Positions 27,080 to 35,288 of a stretch of DNA of 35,288 nucleotides are shown in pieces. The notes beneath the pieces were generated by a model. That model did no database searches and was not told the DNA's origin. It saw nothing but the letters and a program-made list of their open reading frames with translations. This DNA comes from Clostridia bacterium (GTDB taxonomy: Bacteria; Bacillota; Clostridia; Christensenellales; Borkfalkiaceae). Location: positions 1 to 35,288 of the forward strand of contig JAJPZC010000127.1 in NCBI GenBank assembly GCA_021204585.1, given 5' to 3'. The translations under genes and the position numbers were made by a program. Position 1 is the first letter of the stretch; each line of letters begins with the position of its first letter.

Positions 27080-27126
27080 CCCGGCTTTGGAATTCGGAAA
27101 TCATACAAACAAATGTTTCCATGCAG
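27080..27126 (-). repeat. interspersed ~48-bp repeat, inverted relative to 34184-34233
   Basis: Reverse complement ctgcatggaaacatttgtttgtatgatttccgaattccaaagccggg resembles ctgttcggaaacatttgtttgttagatctccgaatgaacttcggctggg. Confidence 0.65.
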
Positions 27127-27238
27127 CACTGCCCCGCCGCGAAAAAAGAGCAGCACCGTAAGGTACTGCCCGGAAATTTGATGTCTGTATGGGGCCGGAG
27201 ACACTGCTTTTGGCCGCCCGGCTGTTGTACGAGGGCCG

Positions 27239-29197
27239 TTACTCCACTGCCTTGAGGCTCTCGTTCATGTCTATGCGCACCATCTTGCGGCGGAGCATCA
27301 TGGTAACCAGGAAGGTAAACAAGAGTATAAGGGCGATGCCTACTATCCACCAGAACCAGGTGACGCCGAGAATGGTGCCCATGCCGAGGATGGAGAAGAG
27401 GATTAAGTCTATGGGAAGGGACAGCGGCATGCCAAATATGATGCCAACTATCGCATCTATGTACACTTCCCTGTTTATGTAACCGCAGACTTCGCGGTCC
27501 GTGTAGCCCAGGACCTTGAGGGTGGCAAGCTCTCTCTCACGCTCACTGATGTTGATGTTGGTAAGCGTATATACAACCAGTATGGCCAGGAGTGCCGCGA
27601 AGATGACCACCACTATTCCTATGGCCGTGACCGAGGCAGAGGATATGCCGCCGAAGAGGCATATGTCCATTAGGGCAAGGCCTACGTTTACAAGTGCCGT
27701 GGCAAAGGCCACAGAGACTACGGTCATGATGAACCGGGGCAGGTAGCGCAGGACGTTGCGGAAGGTGGACTTGTACTTGAAGGACAGCCTGTTCCAGATG
27801 AACGGGATGCGCTCCAGGAAGACTTTCTTGCCGGCTTTGGGAGGCTTCGGCCGAAGAAGCACCGCCGGCCTCTCCCTGGTCTCCTTCACTCCCGCCCATA
27901 TGGTGCCGACTATCATGGCAGCAAGGATTACAACCACCGTTATGACGAAGAAGGTTACGCCGGGGTTAGCCGTCATGGCTGGCATGAGGAAAGTGTAGTT
28001 GAAGACGTAGTAGAACAGCGTGGAGACGCCCAGCCCCACAAAGTAGCCCACTACGGCACCCACTATCATGGCAACAAGGGCAAAGAGGACGTACTTCATT
28101 ATGGTGCTCACGGATGAGTACCCAAGGGTCTTCATGCAGGCTATCTGGCTCCTTTCCTCCTCCACCATCCTGGTCATGGTGGAAAGAACCACGAGGACGG
28201 TGACAAGCAGGAAGATTACCATGAGCAGGTACCCTATGTAGAGGACGTCATCCGCATAGCCCTTCAAGGCATAGAATGAGTAGTTCTCATACAGCGTTAT
28301 AAGCTGCGCATCAGAGCCTAAGGCTGCGGAAAGGACCTCCGTCTCCCTCGTTATCTCCTTGTCATACGCATTGCTGTATGCGTCAAACTTGCTCCTGTCC
28401 GCAAGCGAGATGTGCAAGTCCATCGTGCCTATATAGGACTTAAGGAGCGTGGGGATGTAGCTTGAGGGGATGTACAGGATGTTCTCAAGGTCTATGAGGG
28501 CGTTGACCTCGTTGACAGTATTGGGCGTGTCCACGTCCTCTCCGTTGAGGTAGCTGGGCTCTCCGTCCATTGCGAACGTGAGGGGCGAAGACCAGACCTG
28601 CGTTACGGTTACCGTTACGGGAGATATGAGGTACTTCAGGGCACCCAGATCCATTGTGGTGCCGCCCTGGTCTGCAAGCTGTTCCAGTATGTCCGCGAAG
28701 TCCAGCTCCACTGTCTCAAGGGCATCATATCCCTGTATCTTGTTGTCTGATATCTCGCATGCCACGGGGTACTCTTCATCCCCTGTGGCGTCATACGCGG
28801 TCTTGACTATTGGCGTGTTGACGCCTATGTTGTCTGCATCCAGGCCGTCATTGAGGGAATCCAGGAAGTACAGGCGGGTGAGCTGCCCGTCCGGGTTCTC
28901 GTCCGTCTTGCCCAAGTATACGTCCATGGAGGCGCCTGTCTCAACGCAGGAGACGGCATCTATGGCCTCCACGGCCTCCACCTGCTCCTGGGTAAAGTTT
29001 CCCGAGGTGCTCTTGGCGATGAAGTCCGAGACGTTCTGGGCAACGTAATAATCGGACATGGATATGTATATCCTGTCCGCCGCTGAACCGACGCCGGCTA
29101 TGAACCCGACCGATATCAGCACCATCAGGATGAGAGACAGGAACCTGGTGACGTGCCTTTTGAACATCCGGCCGAGAGTCTTCAGATACGTTTTCAT
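27239..29197 (-). CDS. FtsX/MacB-type ABC transporter permease (paralogue 2)
   Basis: Aligns throughout with the 21954-23996 product (MKTYLKTLGRMFKRHVTRFLSLILMVLISVGFIAGVGSA...). Confidence 0.88.
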   Translation of the reverse strand: MKTYLKTLGRMFKRHVTRFLSLILMVLISVGFIAGVGSAADRIYISMSDYYVAQNVSDFIAKSTSGNFTQEQVEAVEAIDAVSCVETGASMDVYLGKTDENPDGQLTRLYFLDSLNDGLDADNIGVNTPIVKTAYDATGDEEYPVACEISDNKIQGYDALETVELDFADILEQLADQGGTTMDLGALKYLISPVTVTVTQVWSSPLTFAMDGEPSYLNGEDVDTPNTVNEVNALIDLENILYIPSSYIPTLLKSYIGTMDLHISLADRSKFDAYSNAYDKEITRETEVLSAALGSDAQLITLYENYSFYALKGYADDVLYIGYLLMVIFLLVTVLVVLSTMTRMVEEERSQIACMKTLGYSSVSTIMKYVLFALVAMIVGAVVGYFVGLGVSTLFYYVFNYTFLMPAMTANPGVTFFVITVVVILAAMIVGTIWAGVKETRERPAVLLRPKPPKAGKKVFLERIPFIWNRLSFKYKSTFRNVLRYLPRFIMTVVSVAFATALVNVGLALMDICLFGGISSASVTAIGIVVVIFAALLAILVVYTLTNINISERERELATLKVLGYTDREVCGYINREVYIDAIVGIIFGMPLSLPIDLILFSILGMGTILGVTWFWWIVGIALILLFTFLVTMMLRRKMVRIDMNESLKAVE

Positions 29198-29204
29198 GCC
29201 TTGG

Positions 29205-29963
29205 TCACCACTCCAGCTGCTCTACGGGCATAGGATTCGGATTGTCCTCTATGGACTCTATCTGCCCGGATCTTATGCGTATTACCTTGTCCGCTATCTC
29301 CCGGATGGCGGAATTGTGCGTTACCACCACTACAAGCTTCCTGTGCTGCTTTGAGATGTTGTACAGGAGCTCTAAGATGTTCTTGCCCGTCTTGTAATCC
29401 AGGGCACCCGTAGGCTCATCGCAAAGAAGGAGCTTGGGGTTCTTGGCAATTGCCCTGGCAATTGAGACACGCTGCTGCTCCCCGCCGGAAAGCTGTGCGG
29501 GGAAGTTGTTGAGACGCTCTGCAAGGCCCACCTTGGTGAGCACGGACCTGGGGTCATAATGGTTCTTGCATATCTCAACGGCAATCTCTACGTTCTCCAA
29601 AGCGGTGAGGTTGGGCATGAGGTTGTAGAACTGGAACACGAACCCCACGTCGTTGCGCCTGAAGTCCGTAAGGCCCTTGCGGTCCAGCTGGGTTATGTCT
29701 TTTCCGTCCAGCACAATGTCCCCGGATGTGGCATTGTCCATGCCTCCGAGGAGGTTTAAAAGGGTTGTCTTTCCGGCTCCGGAAGAGCCCAGGACTACGA
29801 CGAACTGTCCGTTCTCCAGGTCAAAGGAGACGTCCTTCAAGGCGTCCACCACAATGTCTCCGGTAACGTACTGCTTGCCCACGCCGCGGAGTGAGAGATA
29901 CCCTCTTCCCTCCATCTCTTCCGGGCTTAGTCTTGTGTCCCTTGCAGTCTTCTTTATGCTCAT
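29205..29963 (-). CDS. MacB/LolD-type ABC transporter ATPase (paralogue 2)
   Basis: Core nearly identical to the 24009-24944 product. Confidence 0.93.
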   Translation of the reverse strand: MSIKKTARDTRLSPEEMEGRGYLSLRGVGKQYVTGDIVVDALKDVSFDLENGQFVVVLGSSGAGKTTLLNLLGGMDNATSGDIVLDGKDITQLDRKGLTDFRRNDVGFVFQFYNLMPNLTALENVEIAVEICKNHYDPRSVLTKVGLAERLNNFPAQLSGGEQQRVSIARAIAKNPKLLLCDEPTGALDYKTGKNILELLYNISKQHRKLVVVVTHNSAIREIADKVIRIRSGQIESIEDNPNPMPVEQLEW

Positions 29964-30062
29964 CTCTGCCCCTCAAATCTGCCTCTCAATGCGTAATCCG
30001 GCAATCCCATAGATTTTAATGAAAACGGCAGGCAAAAGTCAAGTCACTTCCGCAATTATCGT

Positions 30063-30091
30063 GCAAAAAGAAAGGCGCCAGGCGCCCTTTG
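30063..30091 (-). terminator. rho-independent terminator for the 30094 CDS
   Basis: Minus strand AAAGGGCGCC-T-GGCGCCTTTCTTTTTG. Confidence 0.65.
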
Positions 30092-30093
30092 CT

Positions 30094-30948
30094 TTAGTCC
30101 TTTGTGTGGGCGTTGTCATCCGTCCCGTCTTTTTTATCCGGCGCAGAGCCAAGCCCCTCCGGCTCATCCATGTCAAACGGATCATCCCCGTCCCCTGCCG
30201 GGCTGTCCCAGTAATGGTCCTTGAAGGGATTATCCTCCTCCGGCGCCTTCTGCACCGGCTCTGCGGGAGCCTTATCTGCACCCTTTGTGAGGTCCGCGGG
30301 CGTGCTTGAGCCGAGGTCAAATACATCGTCCTCCGGGGGCTGGTTCATGCCGAAGATGTCATCCGCAGACACAGCCCTGTACTCCTGGCCGCCTTGAAGC
30401 TTTAAAGCGGGGCCCTCATACTTTGTATGCCTCTTTATCCAGCCTGCCTTTTTGCCGAACAGCTCAAAGAGCGTGTACTTCTCCATCTCGGTAAGACTTG
30501 CCATGTAGACAGGATATATCACGCGGCCGTAGTTGAAAACGAGATATGCGCCGCCCTTTCCGCACAAGCGCGCCTTTTTGGCGCGGCGGTAATACATCTT
30601 GGGATACGGCGTCTGTGCAGACCCGGGAAGCAGGACTGTCACTATGACCCCGTCCCTGTGGAACGAGAAGGTCTGCAGATATGACCCTCTCATGGCCGTG
30701 TTCCTGTACGAGGAGCGCAGCCTCATCCACAGGATGCCTCCGATGATTACAAGCACTATGCAGACTTCTATCAAAAGCAGATAATTGCTCATGGAGTCAA
30801 ACATCATGTACGGAATGAAGAGCCCTACAAATCCCGCAAGGCCCACGGCAAAGAGCACGACAGAGACCACAAACATTCTCTTCGTGACTGCCTTGTGGAC
30901 ACTCACGTCCACCTGTGTCGCCGCTTCTATTGTCTTTCCGTTATACAT
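30094..30948 (-). CDS. two-TM membrane protein with an acidic tail carrying D[DN]xF motifs
   Basis: Likely start MYNGKTIEAATQVDVSVHKAVTKRMF at 30948; tail contains ADDIFGM, DDVFDLG, DNPFKD and DDPFDMD. Confidence 0.72.
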   Translation of the reverse strand: MYNGKTIEAATQVDVSVHKAVTKRMFVVSVVLFAVGLAGFVGLFIPYMMFDSMSNYLLLIEVCIVLVIIGGILWMRLRSSYRNTAMRGSYLQTFSFHRDGVIVTVLLPGSAQTPYPKMYYRRAKKARLCGKGGAYLVFNYGRVIYPVYMASLTEMEKYTLFELFGKKAGWIKRHTKYEGPALKLQGGQEYRAVSADDIFGMNQPPEDDVFDLGSSTPADLTKGADKAPAEPVQKAPEEDNPFKDHYWDSPAGDGDDPFDMDEPEGLGSAPDKKDGTDDNAHTKD

Positions 30949-31180
30949 GACTTCCCATCCCGCCAGGCGCACAAAAGCACCTTGGCCATATATTACCACA
31001 CGCGGACAAAAAGCACAATGCTTTAAGCCCATCGCTGTTTGACTTTTTGCGCCGGAACGCTTACAATACACCCGTAACAGCCCATGCGCTGCACGGCATT
31101 ATAATACACGCCAAAAGTGCAGGTTCTGTGTAAACCGGGTTAAAGTTTGGGCATAATCCCGCCCAAACAAAGCCAAATAT

Positions 31181-31265
31181 GCCGCCGTGGCGAAACTGGC
31201 AGACGCACTGGATTTAGGATCCAGCGGAGTGATCCATATCGGTTCGAGTCCGTTCGGCGGCACCA
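31181..31265 (+). tRNA. tRNA-Leu (anticodon TAG), CCA encoded
   Basis: gccgccg...cggcggc-a-cca acceptor stem; anticodon arm ctgga-tttagga-tccag; T-arm ggttcgagtcc. Confidence 0.97.
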
Positions 31266-31293
31266 GAGACCCCTTTCAAAAGGGTCTTTTGCT
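31264..31293 (+). terminator. rho-independent terminator after tRNA-Leu
   Basis: agaccccttt-caaa-agggtctttt. Confidence 0.8.
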
Positions 31294-31386
31294 TTGCCCC
31301 GCATATGAATAGTGAGCTCATATGCGCTGCACGCACCGGCTCACTGTTGTGTCTGAAGTTATGCCCACAAGGCCTCCAGGGCCCTG

Positions 31387-32225
31387 TTAAAAGTCAGAGA
31401 ACGGGTCATCCTCCGGGGCAGAGACCGCATTGGACGGCTCTTCTGCCTTGGCTTCAGGTGCGGACTCTATAGGAGCGTCCTGTGAAAGGGGCTGCGGGCC
31501 GGAAGACTGCAGCCCGGCGGAGTCAAACGGATCCGGGGCCGGAGGCTCCGGGGCGCCTGCGGAAAGAGTGATCTGGAAAGGATTCTGCTTGCAGATTGCT
31601 TCGCAGGATCTGGTTTGGGACTCTCCCATTCGGTCCGGACGGCCAAAGGCTCTTTGACCTTTTTGGCACGCACGAGACCAAAGATGCCCATTATAAGAAG
31701 AGCAATGTAGCCTGCTGCCATGAGGCACGGGAATACGAAAACGCCCTGCATCTCCAATGCGGCAAAGATGGCATAGAGGAAAAAGCCCAGGACGCAGACT
31801 GTTATGGAAACGGAAAGCCTGCGCGCCAGACGGATGCCTTTGTACGGCTTGTTCATAAGAGCGGGCCAGCATATGAAGAGGGTTGCAAGATAGGCGGTTA
31901 TGAAGGTGCAGGTAAGCGCCTCCAGCATGACATAGATTATGAGATCGTATGTGCCCCCTGTGGCTGAGAAGATTGTAGTCAAGAGCAGCAGGCCAGCTAT
32001 GACGATGTATCCTGTGGCACACTCATACTCCGCCCACTGAATAAAGATGCGCTTCTTCCCCTCCGGGGAATAGTCCGCAGGCTTGAAAGTCTCCGGCCCC
32101 CTGCTGGCGTATGCCGTGTTCATCTTCTGGAAGACATTGCGCCTGGGAAAGTGAATGGCCAGGAAGTACACCACAGACACAGCTGCATGCAATACAAGAA
32201 CAACCAGATGTATGTACCAGACCAT
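31387..32225 (-). pseudogene. membrane protein with acidic DPF-motif tail, interrupted by an apparent 11-bp frameshifting insertion at ~31586-31601
   Basis: N-terminal frame (MVWYIHLVVLVLHAAVSVVYF from 32225, GGAGGT SD) and tail frame (KQNPFQITLSAGAPEPPAPDPFDSAG...DDPFSDF) join cleanly if 11 bp are removed. Confidence 0.7.
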
Positions 32226-32458
32226 ATGCACTCCACCTCCCTTTAGCTCTGTATCCATTCTGCCAAACCGCAGGGACAAAGGCAACTGGCATTGGCCGTT
32301 GGACAGATTGCCTTTCGTGCAAACGGAAGGAGCCAGGGCTTCACCGCAGCGGCTTTGTGAGGGTCCTGGAGCCATTCTGCCGGGGCTTTTTATGCTGCCT
32401 CATGGAGCGGCAGAATGCACATTATTATGCAAAATGTACGAATATGTACCGCCCTTCG

Positions 32459-32487
32459 TTGACTTTCCTCTCCCCCGGGACTATAAT
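32459..32487 (+). promoter_or_regulatory. promoter TTGACT-17-TATAAT for the DUF368 gene
   Basis: TTGACT 32459-32464, TATAAT 32482-32487. Confidence 0.65.
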
Positions 32488-32513
32488 TTGAGCCAAGAAG
32501 ATACGGGACAGAG

Positions 32514-33524
32514 ATGAATAAGTTTGTAAAGAACCTGCTGTGCGGAGCCGGGATGGGCGTCGCCATAATAGTGCCCGGGATGTCCGGAGGCTCCGTAGCC
32601 GCCATCACGAGGATATACGAGGGCATAATTGAGAGCATAAGCAACCTCTTCAAGGACTTCAAGAAGAGCTTTATGTTCCTTTTGCCTGTAATAATAGGCG
32701 TCGTGGCAGGTCTTGTAATAGTCTTCTTCCCCATCAGGCTTGCGCTGCAGTACGCTCCGTTCCCTACCATGATGCTGTTTGCAGGGCTGATTATCGGCAC
32801 CCTGCCGTTCCAGTTCAAGGACGGCCTGCATGCGGGCTTCAAGCCGCAGTACATCGCTTCCATCCTGATCCCTATGGCCGTCATAATAGGCATAGGCTTC
32901 ATACCGGGCATGGGATCCGCAGACCTCTCAATGGATATGCCCACATGGCAGTACGTCGCCGTGTTCGCAATAGGCATTCTGGTTGCAGCAGCTTTCATGG
33001 TTCCCGGCATAAGCGGCTCCATGATACTCTTCATCCTTGGCTACTACTCCCCCATTCTGGACCTGTTCACGGGCGCCCAGGGGACTGCCGGGCACTGCAT
33101 CCTGGTCCTTGTAATCCTTCTCGTCGGCGCACTCATAGGCATCTTCTGCGTGGCAAGGCTCATGAAGGTCTTCTTAAACCGCTTCCCAAAAGGCTCCTAC
33201 TGGGCCATAACGGGGTTCATCGTGGGCTCCATAGTAACCATGTTCGTAGTCTTCCCTTCAGACTACCCGGATGCCGTATATGACACCATGCAGATCTCCT
33301 GCGCGGTAGCCCTCATTGTCGTAGGCCTCGTGGGCGGGTTCCTTTTAACCTTCTACGCAAGCAAATGGCAGGACAAGCCCCTCCTCCCCGCAAAGAAAGC
33401 AAAGCTGGAGCAAATGAAGGCAAAGATGGACGGCACCGTGCATGACGTGGAATCCACACCGGACGGCCCGGCTGCAGAGCTCCCCGCAGAAAAGAAGAAG
33501 CACGCAGCGCACCACACAAAGTAA
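32514..33524 (+). CDS. popT: DUF368 family protein (PopT-type undecaprenyl phosphate translocase)
   Basis: GAGMGVAIIVPGMSGGSVAAITRIYEGII and internal repeat VPGISGSMILFILGYYSPILD. Confidence 0.88.
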   Translation: MNKFVKNLLCGAGMGVAIIVPGMSGGSVAAITRIYEGIIESISNLFKDFKKSFMFLLPVIIGVVAGLVIVFFPIRLALQYAPFPTMMLFAGLIIGTLPFQFKDGLHAGFKPQYIASILIPMAVIIGIGFIPGMGSADLSMDMPTWQYVAVFAIGILVAAAFMVPGISGSMILFILGYYSPILDLFTGAQGTAGHCILVLVILLVGALIGIFCVARLMKVFLNRFPKGSYWAITGFIVGSIVTMFVVFPSDYPDAVYDTMQISCAVALIVVGLVGGFLLTFYASKWQDKPLLPAKKAKLEQMKAKMDGTVHDVESTPDGPAAELPAEKKKHAAHHTK

Positions 33525-33540
33525 TACAGCAAAGACTGCG

Positions 33541-33564
33541 GCCACCCGGACGGGTGGCTGTTTT
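33541..33564 (+). terminator. rho-independent terminator of popT
   Basis: gccacccg-ga-cgggtggc-tgtttt. Confidence 0.85.
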
Positions 33565-34150
33565 AATGTACGGACGTGTAGTTCTAACTCCGGAGGATAC
33601 GCAGGTTGGATGTGCAATGCTCTGTATGCAGAAAGCGCGGAATATGTGCAGAAACAGGCACTTTAGGCGGGTGATATGCAGGTAAGAATATCCATGGATA
33701 AGCAGGTAAGAAGGGGGGTGAATTCAGGACTGCATCCGGCAAGCAGCGTCCACGGGTAAGATGGCTGTTTTAATGTACGGATGTGTAGTTCTAACTCCGG
33801 AGGATACGTAGGTTAGAATTAGCAATGTTCTGTATGCAGAAAGCGCGGATTATGTGCAGAAACAAGCACTTTAGGCGGGTGATATGCAGGTAAGAATATC
33901 CATGGATATGTAGGTAAGAAGGGGTGAATTCAGGACTGCATCCGGCAAGCAGCGTCTACGGGTAAGATGGCAGTTTTAATGTACGGATGTGTAGTTCTAA
34001 CTCCGGAGGATTCGTAGGTTAGAATTCGCAATGCCCTGTATGCAGAAAGCGCGGAATATGTGCAGAAACAGGCACTTTAGGCGGGTGATATGCAGGTAAG
34101 AATATCCATGGATAAGCAGGTAAGAAGGGGGGTGAATTCAGGACTGCATC
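33556..34150. repeat. three tandem copies of a ~207-bp repeat (33556-33762, 33763-33968, 33969-34150 truncated)
   Basis: Shared blocks such as ttttaatgtacggaNgtgtagttctaactccggagga, ctgtatgcagaaagcgcgga and ggcgggtgatatgcaggtaagaatatccatggata. Confidence 0.97.
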
Positions 34151-34183
34151 GGCTCCCTCCACTCATGCGTGGAAGGGGCACAG

Positions 34184-34233
34184 CTGTTCGGAAACATTTG
34201 TTTGTTAGATCTCCGAATGAACTTCGGCTGGGG
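34184..34233 (+). repeat. interspersed repeat, second copy (see 27080-27126)
   Basis: ttcggaaacatttgtttgttagatctccgaatgaacttcggctgggg. Confidence 0.65.
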
Positions 34234-34285
34234 TGCAGGCCTGGACAATGGGCGCCGCGGACCGCCGCTTTCGATGGTACGGAAA

Positions 34286-34310
34286 CAGCCACCTCACTGG
34301 GAGGTGGCTG
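34286..34310 (-). terminator. 10-bp stem hairpin downstream of rpoC
   Basis: cagccacctc-actgg-gaggtggctg; minus strand continues into TTTCC. Confidence 0.55.
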
Positions 34311-34355
34311 CGTGTTTGTGTTTGTGTTGTGTGCGGGCTTCAGGCCTGCTGCAGG

Positions 34356-35288
34356 TTAGAAGCCGCTGTTGCGGCGGGAGGCAAGGAAGGCGCTCATGTC
34401 CAGGCCGGCGATTGAGTTATAGCCGGGGACTATGGAAGGGGACATGTTCTTGTACTCCTTGGCGCCGGTGCCGGCAGGGATGAGCTTGCCGATGATGACG
34501 TTCTCCTTGAGGCCCATGAGAGGGTCTGTCTTGCCCTTGATGGCGGCGTCTGTGAGGACGCGGGCGGTCTCCTGGAAGGAGGCTGCGGACAGGAAGGAGT
34601 CTGTGGAAAGGGCGGCCTTGGTGATGCCGAGAAGGATGCGCTTCTGGAGGGCGGGGGTGCCGCCGGCCTCGATGGCCTTCTGGTTCTGCTCTTCGACCTC
34701 AAACATGTCCACGGTCTCGCCGGGAAGAAGGTCTGTGGAGCCTGCGTTCTCGATGCGCACTTTGCGGAGCATCTGACGGACTACTATCTCGACGTGCTTG
34801 TCGTTGATGTCAACGCCCTGGGAACGGTATACGGACTGCACCTGCTCAAGGATGTAGTCCTGGACGCCCTTGACGCCTGAGATGCGCAGGATGTCCTGCG
34901 GATATACGGAGCCTATGTTGAGCACGGTGCCCGGCTCTATCTTCTCCCCTTCCTTTACGAGGAGGGCGGCGTTGAATGAGAGGGTGTACTCCTTCTTCGT
35001 GGCGCCGGTCTCGGGGTCGCGGATTATGACGTGCTTCAGGTTGTCCTTGTCGTCGAGGTGAACGACGCCGGACACTTCGCAGAGGGTTGAGCAGCCTTTC
35101 GGCTTGCGGGCCTCGAAGAGCTCTTCGACACGCGGAAGGCCCTGCGTGATGTCGCCGGTAGCTGCGATGCCGCCGGTATGGAAGGTGCGCATCGTAAGCT
35201 GCGTGCCGGGTTCGCCTATGGACTGGGCTGCGATGACGCCTACCGCCTCGCCCACCTGCACGGGGGTGTTGGTGGCCATGTTCTTGCC
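34356..35288 (-). CDS. rpoC: DNA-directed RNA polymerase beta' subunit, C-terminal part (truncated by window edge)
   Basis: [29 protein letters not shown]...[15 protein letters not shown]...[15 protein letters not shown]; reading frame continues off the window. Confidence 0.97.
   Translation of the reverse strand, partial: GKNMATNTPVQVGEAVGVIAAQSIGEPGTQLTMRTFHTGGIAATGDITQGLPRVEELFEARKPKGCSTLCEVSGVVHLDDKDNLKHVIIRDPETGATKKEYTLSFNAALLVKEGEKIEPGTVLNIGSVYPQDILRISGVKGVQDYILEQVQSVYRSQGVDINDKHVEIVVRQMLRKVRIENAGSTDLLPGETVDMFEVEEQNQKAIEAGGTPALQKRILLGITKAALSTDSFLSAASFQETARVLTDAAIKGKTDPLMGLKENVIIGKLIPAGTGAKEYKNMSPSIVPGYNSIAGLDMSAFLASRRNSGF

Noticed and set aside
33556-34150. Possible CRISPR array
   Set aside because: Units are ~207 bp and similar throughout, with no short repeat/unique spacer alternation and no cas genes in the window.
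34356-35279. rpoC fragment as a complete 307-aa protein
   Set aside because: The Met at 35279 is internal; sequence matches the beta' C-terminal region and the frame runs off the window.

Overview
This looks like a chromosomal window from a fermentative Firmicutes/Clostridia-type bacterium; that placement is inferred from gene content only. It is mostly housekeeping and membrane-associated genes: a cardiolipin synthase-like PLD enzyme, a Na/Pi cotransporter coupled to a Fur-family regulator, TrmL, RdgB, a YfcE-type phosphodiesterase, a DUF3737 protein, phosphoglucomutase, an ASCH protein, a putative Mn/As-type permease, a MalK-like ABC ATPase, two paralogous MacB/FtsX-type ABC pairs, QueH, a carbamoyltransferase, tRNA-Leu(UAG), a DUF368/PopT flippase and the 3' part of rpoC. 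Two AT-richer accessory islands stand out. One holds a DUF1016/YhcG PD-(D/E)XK nuclease bracketed by long palindromes and a second repeat family. The other holds an AAA+/DUF4143 ATPase flanked by 177-bp near-identical direct repeats. Other notable signals are a three-copy ~207-bp tandem repeat between popT and rpoC, a MalK-like ATPase that has lost its Q-loop, signature and H-loop residues while keeping Walker A/B, a carbamoyltransferase lacking the HPxQ, HCLP and SMG active-site motifs, predicted leaderless promoters, an 11-bp frameshifting insertion in a membrane-protein gene, and several tandem or interspersed intergenic repeats. I did not identify one complete, obviously new multi-gene system. 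The two repeat-bracketed single-gene islands and the degenerate enzymes are the best leads.
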